This document shows, in pieces, positions 22,736-33,380 of a DNA stretch of 64,000 nt. The translations under genes were made by a program, and so were the position numbers. Every line of letters starts with the position of its first letter. Positions within the stretch are counted from its first letter, which is position 1. The stretch is from Symsagittifera roscoffensis. Its lineage: Eukaryota; Xenacoelomorpha; Acoela; Convolutidae. The DNA lies in NCBI RefSeq assembly GCF_963678635.1, contig NC_087064.1, positions 22,432,509 through 22,496,508 of the forward strand, given 5' to 3'. Under the pieces are notes generated by a model that did not search any database, was not told where the DNA came from, and saw nothing but the letters and a program-made list of their open reading frames with translations.

Positions 22736-23447
22736 ATTATATACTAATTTTTGCCAACTTTTTTGCCTTTCAACAAATATGGACGGGAAGAAAAATTAGA
22801 ATGCGTGCTTTTTAGTAGGTTTATTTTCCGCTTCTGATTAGCTTGGAAAAAATTAGTCAGCTGAAAACATCTTACGCAAGATCAAATTGTTCTTAATTCG
22901 TTTTGATTGTATTTTGTTGACTTATTTAAACGAAATTGAAATCGATAGTAGAGCTGGCATTTGAAGATATTATGCTTAAGTATACCCTTTTTTTACCTTG
23001 ATTTTATTTTATACATATAAGTTACAGATTATTTATTCATTATATACAGATTATCTTCAGATTGCTTACAGATATTATAAAAAAAGGACTAATTAGACAT
23101 CAAAACACATCCAATTTTGGTTAAAAAAGAATACATTCTAGCTGTATAGAATCAATTTTTGCCATCAAAATGGTTTTTGATAAGAACAATTCTTCATTTA
23201 ATCTATTCAATTTTCTGTATACCATCAGTTTTTGTCCATTTTTATCACTGCGGGAATGTACCAATGCTGAGATCGTAATCCATTTTTGTTTTCAGAAAAA
23301 AAATATACAAAAAATACATAACTTAAAACTTAAAAGATCAAGTTGATAGTTTGGTGGACAATACCGTGAGATATCTATAGCAATTTGTTTCTCTTTGTTA
23401 CGAAAATTTAATCCAGTTGTTTTCATCTATTTCAATCAATTTACTTG
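22736..23447. other. Intron or intergenic, left flank of the Polinton
   Basis: AT-rich sequence without coding signal up to the target-site duplication at 23448. Confidence 0.4.
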
Positions 23448-23453
23448 GTCCTT
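23448..23453. repeat. Left 6-bp target-site duplication (GTCCTT)
   Basis: GTCCTT directly before the Polinton terminus, identical to 36436-36441. Six bp is the length known for Polinton insertion. Confidence 0.85.
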
Positions 23454-23790
23454 AGTAGTAGATGTTGAGGCTGATCAGAAAGGGGGATGGCGGACCCCAT
23501 GTATTAAGATACGTTATAGATTTCCGGTCCGCCATGCTTTTTATTAACAATGGGTATAGAGTCTAGAATTTATTACGATAGGGGATAGAAATGATAAGGC
23601 TTCATGGCTTGTGTGATGGTAAGAGAATGGTAAGAAAAACGAAATTTTTTGGATTTGTGTGGAAATGTCTAGTTTTTTCGCAAAAGTGTCGGACGCGTTA
23701 TCTAAATGGCGACTATCCTAGTTGTATTAGGCGTAGCGTTTTGCGTTTTATATGGTGTTTTAACTGCTTTTATGCTTTATATTGAAACTT
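23454..23790 (+). repeat. Left terminal inverted repeat of the Polinton
   Basis: About 337 bp matching 36100-36435 in inverse orientation. It starts AGTAGTAGATGTTGAGG and contains an inner hairpin (ATGGCGGACC 23487-23496 with GGTCCGCCAT 23526-23535). A 64-codon open frame inside it is also present in the other TIR because the repeat is shared; it is not evidence of a gene. Confidence 0.85.
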
Positions 23791-23989
23791 ACCGAATTTT
23801 CAAAAAAGTCAATTTTTGAGAAAAAAATTAAGTTACAAAGCAATTATATAAATCACTGCTTCGTATTTCAATTTTACCGCAACTTTAATAAAAGACCGGC
23901 AAAATTTTGTTTTGTACAAAAGTATAATACATTGCATCACTTGTTATAATTTTATTACATTACATCAGTTCTTATAAGTTCAAAGGTTT

Positions 23990-25989
23990 TGTGTGAATTA
24001 CATCAATTGAACTTGTCTTCTTGGATAAAAATAACTAAGTCCTTTTTTTTGTTTGCTCATTTGTGGCCAACATATGGCTTACAGTTCTAAATCCTCTATT
24101 ATTAGATGTAAGGTTAACTGCATCATCGAGCCCTCTCCTGTACTTTGCCATGGGTCGATCTCCAGAATCTTCTGGAACTCGTTCGTTCAAACTTTTACTA
24201 TGAATTTGAGTTTATCTGACTTGTTGTCAAGCAGCAATATGTCTTGCTACATAAACATAGCATTTCTGCGCACCTAAATTCCTCTTTGAGAAGTCCCGGC
24301 TCTTGCGTATCATGCTTTTTATGGATACTGCAATACGTTCAAGGTAAGAATTTAGATTTTTCATCTGCCTTGAAAGAGTCTCTGCAGTCATATTCCCTCA
24401 ATTTTTCCCAAATGTCTCTTTTTCTGGTTGGATACAGTCAAATAAGTTTTCTTCAGCAAGTGCTAAGTAAAGTGAGTCAGTGTCCATCTCCAACTTTTCA
24501 AACTTGTTCACATCGCAGAACTTGTCAAAGAAGTTCTAGTAGACTTCCAACATTCTCAGCTTTGCATACTAAAGTATGAAAAAGCCAACAATGATGGGTT
24601 CTCGGTGCTCTATGGTTGATTTCAACAACTCCACCTCATAGAAGTCTTTTTCAACTGTATTTAAACTTTTGAACAATGGCTCATTGCGCGCTTTATGAGT
24701 TTTTTCATCGTTCAAATACTTCGTAATTGTATGCCTGGATCTATCCAGGATCTGATATCTATAGGAGGAATTACCCAAAAGTTTTTTTGTTTTTGCCACA
24801 ACTCCTGATAGAGGGTTTTCATCTCTTTCTCTTCTAGCATCAACCACTAATTGAACGAAATTAATAAAGCTTTTTCGAGGAGTATACTGAACAAAACGGT
24901 AAACTTTGGTGCACTGCAAGCCATGTTCCAAATAAAAGTCGAAGAGAGGGGTTTAAACTGTTGCATTTTCTAGCTTAAAACTAGTTAAAAGCATTCTCTG
25001 AGGATGTTTTAACCTTTCGTTTTTGATTGCGTAGTTTTTTATGTAGTCTCCAATATCATTTCTTCCAACTTCGGTTTTTTTGAAAATTGGGGGAAAGTTG
25101 GCAAATTTTGATTTTAGTTCATTTGGAAGATCTAAATCGCACTGAACATAGCCAAAAAGAGATCCATCTTTTTTTGCCAAAAATGAGTCTGTAGAAAGAG
25201 GTCTTTTGCAGGGAAAGTGGATTCTGACGTGATTTGTTTATCTTGTCATTAGTTTTGACACTTTCCCACCACTCACACTCCCATATTTCTTCAACTTAGT
25301 ATCGTTTCTCTTTTATGTATTTCAGTCTCATATCAACCATCTTTCTCTTCTTATTACCTCGTTCAATATCCTGATCTGTTAAGGAGGGACGAGCTTCTTG
25401 ACAAGAACAGAAGTGGTAGTAACATCAAATTGCTACGAACACTGTTTTACAGTGATCACAATAACCATCCACATTAAAACAGTCAATTTTCTTCTGTTTT
25501 CCAGATTTGAAAAACTCTCAATTTTGCATTCTGGTTTTTGTTCGTGGTTAAAAAGACATGACTATAATCTCAAAATTGCAAAATCGATTATGTCTAGCCT
25601 TGAATTTCTGCATATCAGTTCAAACTACCATCTCGTGTACAGTCCTGTTGGCATCTCTTGACACGTTGTGAAAGGGTAGAGCTGACTTGCATCATTTCCG
25701 TTGCTTTAGCTCCATGTTCCTTTCTCCGATGTGGTTCGAGAGAGTAGTAGCTCGCAAACTCTTTTTCACAAGAAGGACAAACCGTCGACTGCTTCGAACT
25801 TGGTTGAGAATGCTTCTTGGCCACATGATATACCATCTCTTGTTTGTTCTTTGTTTAAAAATGACAGTTTGGACACTTATGTTCCTCTTGCTTTTCACAT
25901 CTCTTGCGATGTTTTGCAGCATCAGTTCTCCTGTATTCCTGTCCACAGTCCTCACATTTGACTTTTTCGTTTCGGTTGAGGGCAGGCAT
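23990..25989 (-). pseudogene. POLB: Polinton DNA polymerase B with N-terminal zinc fingers, internally deleted
   Basis: Minus-strand polymerase of the protein-primed family B type used by Polintons to copy themselves. The start ATG at 25987-25989 opens three zinc fingers: CEDCGQEY...H..RC, CPNC...H...H, and CPSCEKEF...HRRKEH. Polymerase motif A (DASQLYPF, near 25,690) follows almost at once, so the expected ~700-residue exonuclease/TP region is deleted. Further blocks are QEMPTGLYTRW, EIWECEWWESV, KDGSLFGYVQCDL, motif B (KKLLGNSSYRYQ, with Arg where the family has Gly) and motif C (DTDSLYLAL, 24474-24485), then EEFRCAEMLCLCSK and NRGFRTVSHMLATNEQTKK. Stops occur at 25847, 24569 and elsewhere, with a frameshift near 24,940. 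It reads away from the CRE-like repeats at 26,189-26,400. Confidence 0.88.
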
Positions 25990-26188
25990 TGTCCAAAAAA
26001 ATATAAACTGGGACTTAAGTAATTTTCCAAATTTAAAAATTTAAAGTACCAATTGAATAAAAAACGTACTTTTTTCTTTTCGCAAAGTAACGAATTGTAA
26101 AATTTGAATTAAATTTCAATTGACTGTTTATGATTGACAAACAAAATTAATGATTTGATCCAATAAAATAAGCGTTTGATACTAACAA

Positions 26189-26400
26189 TGACGTCATCGC
26201 CTACGCAATTTTCCTTTTATGGTAATGAAGTCTTTCTATAAATAGAAGTGACGTCACCACCCACGCAATTTTCTTTTATGTTAATGACGTAATTTTTTGA
26301 ATAGAAGTGATGTCACCACTCACGCAATACTTCTCTTATGGTAATGACGTCATTCAAAAAACAGAAGTGATGTCACCACACACGCAACTTTCTGATTATA
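26189..26400. promoter_or_regulatory. ~60-bp tandem units with CRE-like TGACGTCA sites
   Basis: Nearly four units in a row, each with TAATGACGTCAT-type and GAAGTGACGTCACCACCCACG-type sites and an ACGCAATTTTC tail. Perfect TGACGTCA palindromes lie at 26189-26196, 26249-26256 and 26345-26352; variants lie at 26285, 26308 and 26368. TATAAATAG occurs at 26237. The block starts about 200 bp upstream of the PolB start codon, so it is a candidate promoter/enhancer for PolB, possibly bidirectional. Confidence 0.55.
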
Positions 26401-27560
26401 GAGAAACTTCTATAAATTTCCATTTTAGAAAACCGACCAATCAAAATTCTGCAGTTTCTTGACATAACTTTGGACAAAAAATAATCATTTTTTTAAAAAA
26501 TGTCATCTAAAAACATTTGAACTTCCTCGAGTTACTCTACAAGAAAAAAAAATTCGTGTGATTTCTATATTGATCAAATAGATGTAGGTTCTTACTTCTT
26601 GCACAATTCTTTAGATGTTTATGTTGTCCAAAATAGAGTTATCCGACTAAGTAAAGATCTCTTCAGGGAAACTTACTCACACAAAGAGTTTACTTTCGAA
26701 CCGAGTTTTGAGTATCAAAGCTATAAACTTACTGCTGAATTACACCTGACTAGAAAAAAATTCTAATTATTCTCGAAAATTTGAAATAATCAAAAAATCG
26801 TACGATAATATATCAAAGACTTTTTCATTCCTTACCCGATTCCCAAATTTGAAAAAATCCCCAGCAAAATTCTTTTTTTCTTCATTTCTTTAAAAAGTTT
26901 CAAAGTTTAAAATCCTGCCTGATCAGGTTTGGAATAAAATTTTCTGATTTGTGCTTTGAAAAATTCATCTCAAATCTACATCAGAATCAAAGATTTTGAC
27001 TACCTACTCAGAAATCAGCAGTTTATCTTTAATTACATAAAAAAACTCAATTAACTTGATGAGAAAAATTCAAGAGATGCTAATTGTTATAATTTTCTTT
27101 CTTGTGTTAGTTATCTTGGCGATATTTTTGTTTTTACAGCAAACAACCTGTGGTCATTTGTTTTGCAATTTTTTTTGTGTATATTTTTATTGGGTATGAC
27201 AACCTAAGATAAATGAACATTTTTGAGATTGGAAACAACAATGTGTAAAAAGTACATAAAAAGAACTTTGTTTCGGATTGGACGAGAGTATTATATAAAA
27301 AGTCCACAAAAGGAAGCTGAAATTTCATTGGAAACGACTGCAATCTAAATAAGGAAAATAATTTTGATTGATTAAACCCACACATTCGAGCTGAAGGTAC
27401 CCCTCTCTCTTAACTGAAAATCAATTGATTTTCAAATTAACTAGCGTCAAATAACTCCTCTCTCAGCTCTAAATACTTTAATTTCAGCATAATAACGGTC
27501 AGCTACTTCCCTCTTAACTGTAAATCAATCGTATCTTTTACTCAATTTATCGCTCAAAAT
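26401..27560. other. Polinton interior, no gene recognised
   Basis: AT-rich; open frames are below 85 codons and lack domains. A loose direct repeat (CCTCTCTTAACTG.AAATCAATYG) occurs at about 27,405 and 27,507, shortly before the next coding remnant. Confidence 0.4.
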
Positions 27561-27624
27561 GATCTTCTCAGTTCAAAACAGCAACCTTATGTTTCCGGGA
27601 AAACTTTCGCTTGATCTAGTACAA

Positions 27625-28052
27625 ATCTAGATGCGAGAAACAGTCCGCGGAGTTTTTCTGGCAGGAATGGACTTTTTAATCCAAGTCTGGCACATGGTGG
27701 GAGTGATGCGCAGAGATTAAACGATCATCATATAACGCAAGTACCCATGACAGAGAACCAACTTGGAGAAATTCAAATTATAGAGGAAATGGCTGAGCAT
27801 ATGGGAATGATGAATGATTTAACCCGACACTCCTGACTCTAGAAAGTCGACGATTTCCTCTTTCCTTGGGAAGAGGGATCTGTGGAGAACCCAATTATCA
27901 TCGAAGAGGATGAGTTGTTCTCTGAGCCAAGAAATCCAGTCAGCGAACCACCAAGACAACCACTGGCGATTGAGGCAAGACCAGCTTTGCGCTCCATTGA
28001 AAACTTGCAAAACTTTGAGAAGTCAGCTGCCTTACAGCGCTTTGATTTTTAA
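27625..28052 (+). pseudogene. Unassigned Polinton ORF remnant with acidic C-terminus
   Basis: Two good coding stretches joined by a frameshift near 27,840. The first reads DARNSPRSFSGRNGLFNPSL, then ENQLGEIQIIEEMAEHMGMM. The second reads ENPIIIEEDELFSEPRNPVS, then PPRQPLAIEARPALRS, and ends in LQRFDF plus a stop at 28,050. The second half is acidic and Pro-rich. Composition is more GC-rich than the surrounding DNA. I do not recognise the family. Position between PolB and the plus-strand core genes suggests element-specific cargo or a structural/accessory protein. Confidence 0.45.
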
Positions 28053-29090
28053 ATAATTTGGTTGTTGTCTTGTGTTTTGTAATTTAATTTTTTTGCAATA
28101 GTTTTCTTTTTGAGAGATAGGAAGAAAGAGATAAGGTCATAGAAAATTTGTTGAAAAAACGTAGCACAAGGATAAAAAATCAAATTAATTTTGCAACTGG
28201 CAAATATTTTTACAAAGAAGACTATTGTAAAGATGATAAAAGTTTTAAATCATTTTAAACATCTTGTAAAATATCTTACACATTTTTTTTGCACACATGA
28301 TAAAGAAAGTCTTTAAAATTTTTGCATGCAATTTTAAAATTTTTCAAAATTTTTTGCACCATGCAATTGTTTTTCAGGATACTTTTAGCACAGTTGTTAA
28401 AAAAATCAAAAAAAAACTTGTATTTTAAAAATAATTTGATTAAGTTTTTTCGCTTTTTAAAGAAAGTTGTAAAAAGTTTTTTTTTGCACTGTTGAAAATA
28501 AAAGTTTTTGATCTTCTTCTTTCTTATTTTGAGCTTTGAAAACTTCCTTTTTTGAATGTAAGTTGATCAAAAACATCAGAACAACAATGTATTAAATATG
28601 GAATAGCACTTAAAGTCATCAATATTGAAACTTTTTTAGAAGTTTTTTAACCAGTTGTTTTCCAATAAAAGTTTGCGTGTTTCGCATATGCATAAGAAAA
28701 AAGAAGTTAGGTTTTTGCATTTATTTTCTAAAAAACAACAAAAGAACTAGCATCTCACACAAAAATTTTATGAAAACTTTTGCACACTTCTTAAAAAAAC
28801 CAAAACAATTTTTGCATCTCTTAAAAAAATTTTGTTAAATTTTTGCAAACTTGTTGAAAAATCAAATCAAAGTTTGCAGCTTGCAAAAAACTTCTGAGTT
28901 AATTTTTGCACACGTGTTACACATTACATATTTAGTCGTTGAAAAAGCTTTTAATTTGAAAAAAAATTAATTTTGACAAAAATTGTATAAGCAAACAGTC
29001 AATTATTAATAGAAAAAAATTGACACGCTCACTATTTACAGAACCATCAAAGGAAAAATCAAAAAATTTTAACAAAATAGACTTTCCGGT
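28053..29090. other. Low-complexity Polinton interior rich in TTTTTGCA
   Basis: Very AT-rich, without open frames of note. TTTTTGCA or TTTTGCAC-type words recur about ten times between 28,090 and 28,920, far more often than nearby. No tandem period was seen. Confidence 0.45.
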
Positions 29091-29689
29091 ATTCAATATT
29101 TCAAGTTGTGTTTGACTGCACGATTCACTTGATTGAAAAATTCACTTATTGATGAATTAATATCGAAATAAATCTGTAAGACACAGAGACATAAAGTATA
29201 AACACAGTCAACAATTTGGTATGAAAAATGATAATTAACTAATTTTTGCAAAATTTGATCGAGCGATGATCCGATTAATCCTAAGTGAAACTTGCAATTT
29301 TCCACTGGGCAGAATGATGAATGGTTAGATACACAGTAGTCTTGGGTGACAATGGATTTTTCATAAAACACTTCCTGGAAGGAGATAAGAAGAGATTTTG
29401 CATTGTAACCCGAACAAAAAGTGGGATATGCTTGACACATAGCAGATGCCATCACCAATTAATTGTTGAAAATGATTTTTATCCACATTGAATTGTTTAT
29501 CTAGTAGTTCTAGCACCTACGCAATGTCCATAATTGGTTCATCACCTACTCACTATTCCATATCAGGTAAAAATACTTTATTTGGAATGTACAGTGAGTC
29601 ATCTACATTTCCTAATTTCTATATGTTTACAAATATCATTATTTTGATATATCTACTACTGATCAGTTGGCTCTGAGCCTCAAACAAAA

Positions 29690-30232
29690 TTGTTTTCACG
29701 AAAAGATATCCTTCCCAACTATATTGAATTTGCTAAAAATCAAAAAGAATTGGGAGATTTTCTTGGCCCCAAAAACCCTACAGCGGAAAAATTTGCTTTG
29801 AACCTTGCTTCCCATTGCTAAAGAAAAAGGAATCGGGACAAATTTAAAAATCCCAGCAAGTCTATATTGGCAAAAAAGAAGGAGAAAGGATATCAGCAAA
29901 ACGGAATACGTTTATTCACTATGCTGAAAACCTTGGACTCGTTCCTCTATTGGAGCCCAATTCTGAGAAAGACTCAACCATGGAGCAGGAACTTGCGATT
30001 TGTCATGCGGTGTATGACGTAGCAACATACAAGAAGAGAAGGGTTTGTGTCACAATCAAGAAGTAAAGTGTGAACAAGCCACCCTACATTCAGATTCGAC
30101 ACTTCACGTCAAAAGAGAACGAATTCTTGAAGCAAGTTGCCTATGTCAACCATACTTTGAACGAATTGAAAGAACTCGCGCAGGTCGTGGGAGATTTTAT
30201 GTTTGCTGAGAACTATAATAATCAATAGTTTT
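29690..30232 (+). pseudogene. Polinton ORF remnant, possibly PC4-like
   Basis: Plus-strand coding text broken by stops and a frameshift. Part one reads LPNYIEFAKNQKELGDFLGP, then KNPTAEKFALNLASHC and a stop, then KNPSKSILAKKGRKDISKTE. Part two reads HYAENLGLVPLLEPNSEKD, ELAICHAVYDVATYKKRRV, CVTIKK, a stop, KPPYIQIRHFTSKENEF and LNELKELAQVVGDFMF. The RRVCVTI...YIQIRHF...LKELAQVV layout loosely resembles PC4-type single-strand DNA-binding coactivators, but this is a weak visual match. An unrelated Polinton accessory gene is equally possible. Confidence 0.35.
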
Positions 30233-30611
30233 TTTGAGTGATAAGATTATAGTCATGTAATTCAAATATTCATCTTCTTGAATCATTTTTTAAATTTTTT
30301 TTTGAGCTGAGCAGTATGAGTTGGAACATTGGTTTTTCCAGAAGTCTTGATTTAAAGCTTCATAACAAATTGAGATTTTTTCATATCTTCTTACTTAAAA
30401 CGCCCCAGAGACTTTCACTAACAGTTTTGGAATCTCAAAATTTACCAAAATTGCAAGATTTGGTTACTTAGTGACAAACTTCTCCATTTGAATGGACTTT
30501 GCATAATGGAAGACGTAAAAATTTCCTAAGTTATCGTTCAGATACTTAAAAAATAGATCTTATAGAATATCGTGGGAAATAAAACCCTTGTAAGTTAATT
30601 TAAAAATTCAG

Positions 30612-30912
30612 TTAGAAAAAGAGGAGGATGATAAACTGATTGATTTTATCCCCTCGGTTTTGTCTCATGTAGAAACATTAAAAAAAACTTGTATCATTTT
30701 TGACGAATGCACATTAGAAGATGAACCTTCAGAAAATGAATGAAATCTCAGAAATTTTGATTTGATTAAGCATGATTTTTCACCAAATACAAAAAGAAAA
30801 AATTACCTTATTTGTACCTGCATTTCTTTGGACCCAAACATAAGTTTGAAAGAAATGGACCGAAATTTTCCTTATGGAGGTCTAATTGGATACAAAAATT
30901 CCTGAATGGAAG
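30612..30912 (+). pseudogene. Unassigned remnant with a Walker B-like IIFDE
   Basis: Reads EKEEDDKLIDFIPSVLSHVE, then TLKKTCIIFDECTLEDEPSE, a stop soon after, then RKNYLICTCISLDPNIS and RNFPYGGLIGYKNS. A hydrophobic strand followed by DE looks like a Walker B motif, so a second ATPase is possible, but no Walker A was found. Broken by stops. Confidence 0.3.
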
Positions 30913-31167
30913 ATTGTTTTGCAAATTCAAAAATCTTCAGATTTCATGCAATTTTAAATGATGAAGCTGGATCTCTGAAGTCTACTACGCATAAGGGACC
31001 TGGTTAATGTTATGTTTTACCTAGACTTCCTAGTTCTTGTTATCCTAGTCACATGGCTGGCTTGCTCTTCTGTTTACTTATTAAAATTTTTGCTTGCTTC
31101 AACAATATATGCATTGTTCGATTGTTAGTAATTTTAACCAAAAACTTCAGTTAGAACAGTTAACATC

Positions 31168-31590
31168 ATGTGTCTAGTTGTTTTGGATATTGAGTGTATT
31201 GAAAACAAAATAGTGGAAGAGTTAGGAGTTTATAAAAATGGACAAATTATGGAATATTCCTTTCTTCCTCCCAAAAACTTCAAAGCAACATCTCAGTCTG
31301 CTTGGTGTACGAAGCATCATCATGGAATCAGTTGGAGCAGGGGTTATTGAAAATATACTGAACGTTTTTTGCAAAAAGTTATAAAAAATGTAAAATTTTG
31401 TCAGAAATTTTGGAAACAAAGGTTACAAACTTCGATGACTTAGCAAACCCAGAACTTGATTTTCAAAGACGAACAATATGATTGGAGATGTAGCAACTAC
31501 TCATTTCGTCATGCAAAAATTCTTCACTGTGCAGAAAGAAAAGCATTTGCATACGGAACATGGACTTGATGTTCTTATGTTCTCATAATT
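31168..31590 (+). pseudogene. Polinton exonuclease-like protein fragment
   Basis: Opens MCLVVLDIECIENKIVEELG, then YSFLPPKNFKATSQSAWCTK, and stops at 31348. Downstream frame pieces continue to about 31,590. I recognise the opening from Polinton-encoded proteins of other invertebrates. The LDIE at the start resembles the first motif of DEDD-type 3'-5' exonucleases, but the other catalytic blocks are not visible, so the function is inferred. Confidence 0.45.
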
Positions 31591-31599
31591 TTAAAACTA

Positions 31600-32336
31600 G
31601 CATGTGCAGTCGTTTGAAAAAGGTTATCCACTACATGAGAAGAAACAACAATTTAAGTAGCAAAATTATCAAGTACAGTCGGTTAAATTTTACCTTCTCC
31701 AAAGCTATAAAAAAAATTCCTACCAAAGAACGAGCTTTTATTTCGCTAGTTGGACCGAGTGGACCGGGAAAATGCATCTTACTTTTGATTGTTTAAAAAT
31801 TGGTACATTTCAACCAAAATATGACAAAATTTTACCAACATTATCAAACTCTTTATGGACAGATGCAAAAAAAACCTCAAATTTATTCAACGAGTTGACT
31901 TTGAACTGATTGAAAACCTTCCCAATAAAAAACAAAATACCTGTTTTTGTTTCATGAATCTTGTAAAGAAATTTCTAATTCTAAGCAGTTGGTAAAAATT
32001 GCTAACGCTACACAAGGGACTGAATTTAATATATATTAGGCATAATTGTTTCATCAAAGCAATTTTGGAAGAGATGTTGAGTTACAAAATACACATATAG
32101 TCTTCGAGAGATGTTTTACAAATCAATACATTAAATCAACAACTAGGCCTAGGATCACAATTGAAAAAGTGGTTTCAAGATGCAACATCTATTCCTTATG
32201 GTCATCTACTCATTGATTTAACTCTGTAAACAGTTGATTCGCTAAGATATTGCACAAACAGCGGTTCAGTTCCATCAAAATTTTATTTACCAGCAGGAAC
32301 AGAAACAAAGTTTTAGGACGATGAGTATACAATACA
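31600..32336 (+). pseudogene. ATP: Polinton packaging ATPase (FtsK/A32-like), broken
   Basis: Walker A GPSGPGKC at 31752-31775, where families normally have GPSGSGKT; the Ser/Thr is lost. Downstream blocks in several frames are FIQRVDFELIENLPN, LIYIRHNCFIK, SSRDVLQINTLNQQLGLGSQ, FQDATSIPYGHLLIDLT and SLRYCTNSGSVPSKFYLPAG. In the family this NTPase drives genome packaging into the capsid. Stops follow the Walker A block (31794), and others lie at 32037, 32098 and 32227. Inactive. Confidence 0.8.
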
Positions 32337-32397
32337 TCTCTAGAGTTCTAACATTTAAAAACTTCAAAAACAATTCAACCTTCATTGTCCAAAAAGT

Positions 32398-32611
32398 TTC
32401 ACTCAGTTCCTCAGCGAATGTCTAGTACATCTGCTACGAGGCGAGCTACAGGGTTTCCGAAAAGTCGACGTAGTAGATTATCGAAAACAAATATCAGAAC
32501 TCACACGAACAAGAACTTCACTGCATAAAAGAAGAACTATTTTAAGCTCGCCAAAAGGCCTACAAAAATTATCCCTTATCACTCCGGTTGTCATTAAACG
32601 ATCGATATAGT
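32398..32611 (+). pseudogene. Small basic Polinton protein (conserved, function unknown)
   Basis: One continuous open stretch reads FTQFLSECLVHLLRGELQGF, then KVDVVDYRKQISELTRTRTS and KRRTILSSPKGLQKLSLITP. This matches the layout of a short conserved Polinton protein that ends in a basic K+R..L.....G hydrophobic tail. No start codon is obvious. It overlaps the following ORF start. Confidence 0.5.
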
Positions 32612-32836
32612 ATGGATCAGTTTGTTCTAATTCCTTACTCAGTTTATCAATCACAACGTACCCTTACAAAAAAACTTTCAAGACATCGTTTACAAAATTT
32701 AGTCCTCCCATTAGACGTTTCCGAAGACTTTAAGCTTTTTCAAAATATATTAACAAAAATTGGTGTATATATTTGCGTTTGTGGACAAACTAGCGAAACA
32801 AAACGAAGGAATCAAACATTTATTGGTTGCCGTTGA
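32612..32836 (+). pseudogene. Polinton small ORF (MDQFVLIPYSVY family)
   Basis: ATG at 32612 opens MDQFVLIPYSVYQSQRTLTK, and the frame stays open to 32836. The first ~15 residues are a recognisable start of a Polinton protein found in other invertebrates. The later part is lost, and the frame runs into what should be integrase sequence, so most of the gene was deleted. Confidence 0.5.
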
Positions 32837-33331
32837 TGTTTTTTCACGATTTTTTAGAGTTTAACCAATGAAACCAAAATATGCCAAGGACCCTTTGCAT
32901 GCTTTCAAAAAAATGTTTTCTCAAAAACACACTCCTGAAAAACTTTGGAATGATAAAGAAACTTTCAAAAAAATTTGCAAGGAGAGAGACATTAAAGTTT
33001 ACCTCATTTTGTGTCTACAATGAATTGTCGCGTCAATAGATCTATTGTGAAATCACCTAGAGATGTCAAGAAAACTGATTTCCCCTCAATTCTTTACAAT
33101 AAACCTCTAACAAGGTATCAGAAAATAAAGTTCAAAGTTGGAGATAGAGTGAGAATTTCAAAGAATGATACTACTTTTCGAAAAGGATACAAACCACAAT
33201 TTACAGATGAACGTTTTTAAATTTCGGCAGCGTCTACAAAAAAGCCTCCTACATACACCATCAAAGGTCTCGACAAAGAAACAATTCTGGAAAAATTTTC
33301 TGAAAAAGAACTGAGGAAATGTTCGAATTGA
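32762..33331 (+). pseudogene. INT: Polinton retroviral-type integrase, catalytic core deleted
   Basis: The DDE integrase inserts Polinton DNA. The visible core reads FAFVDKLAKQNEGIKHLLVA, then VDVFSRFFRV, a stop at 32859, then LHAFKKMFSQKHTPEKLW and NDKETFKKICKERDIKVY. The first catalytic Asp (usually AD before L.FVD) is replaced. The segment after the second Asp lacks its GKEF part, and the block with the catalytic Glu is deleted. The C-terminal part resumes (33023-33220) with FKVGDRVRISKNDTTFRKGY, an SH3/chromo-like tail. After a stop at 33218 it ends KSFSEKELRKCSN-like near 33,331. Inactive. Confidence 0.8.
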
Positions 33332-33380
33332 AAGTAAATCATTTTTAAAACTAAATTTCTATGGATCAGTTGTCATAGAT

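Noticed and set aside
29093-29458. 121-codon minus-strand open frame inside the Polinton
   Set aside because: No recognisable domain and biased composition; runs against the coding direction of its neighbours. Could be real, but nothing supports it.
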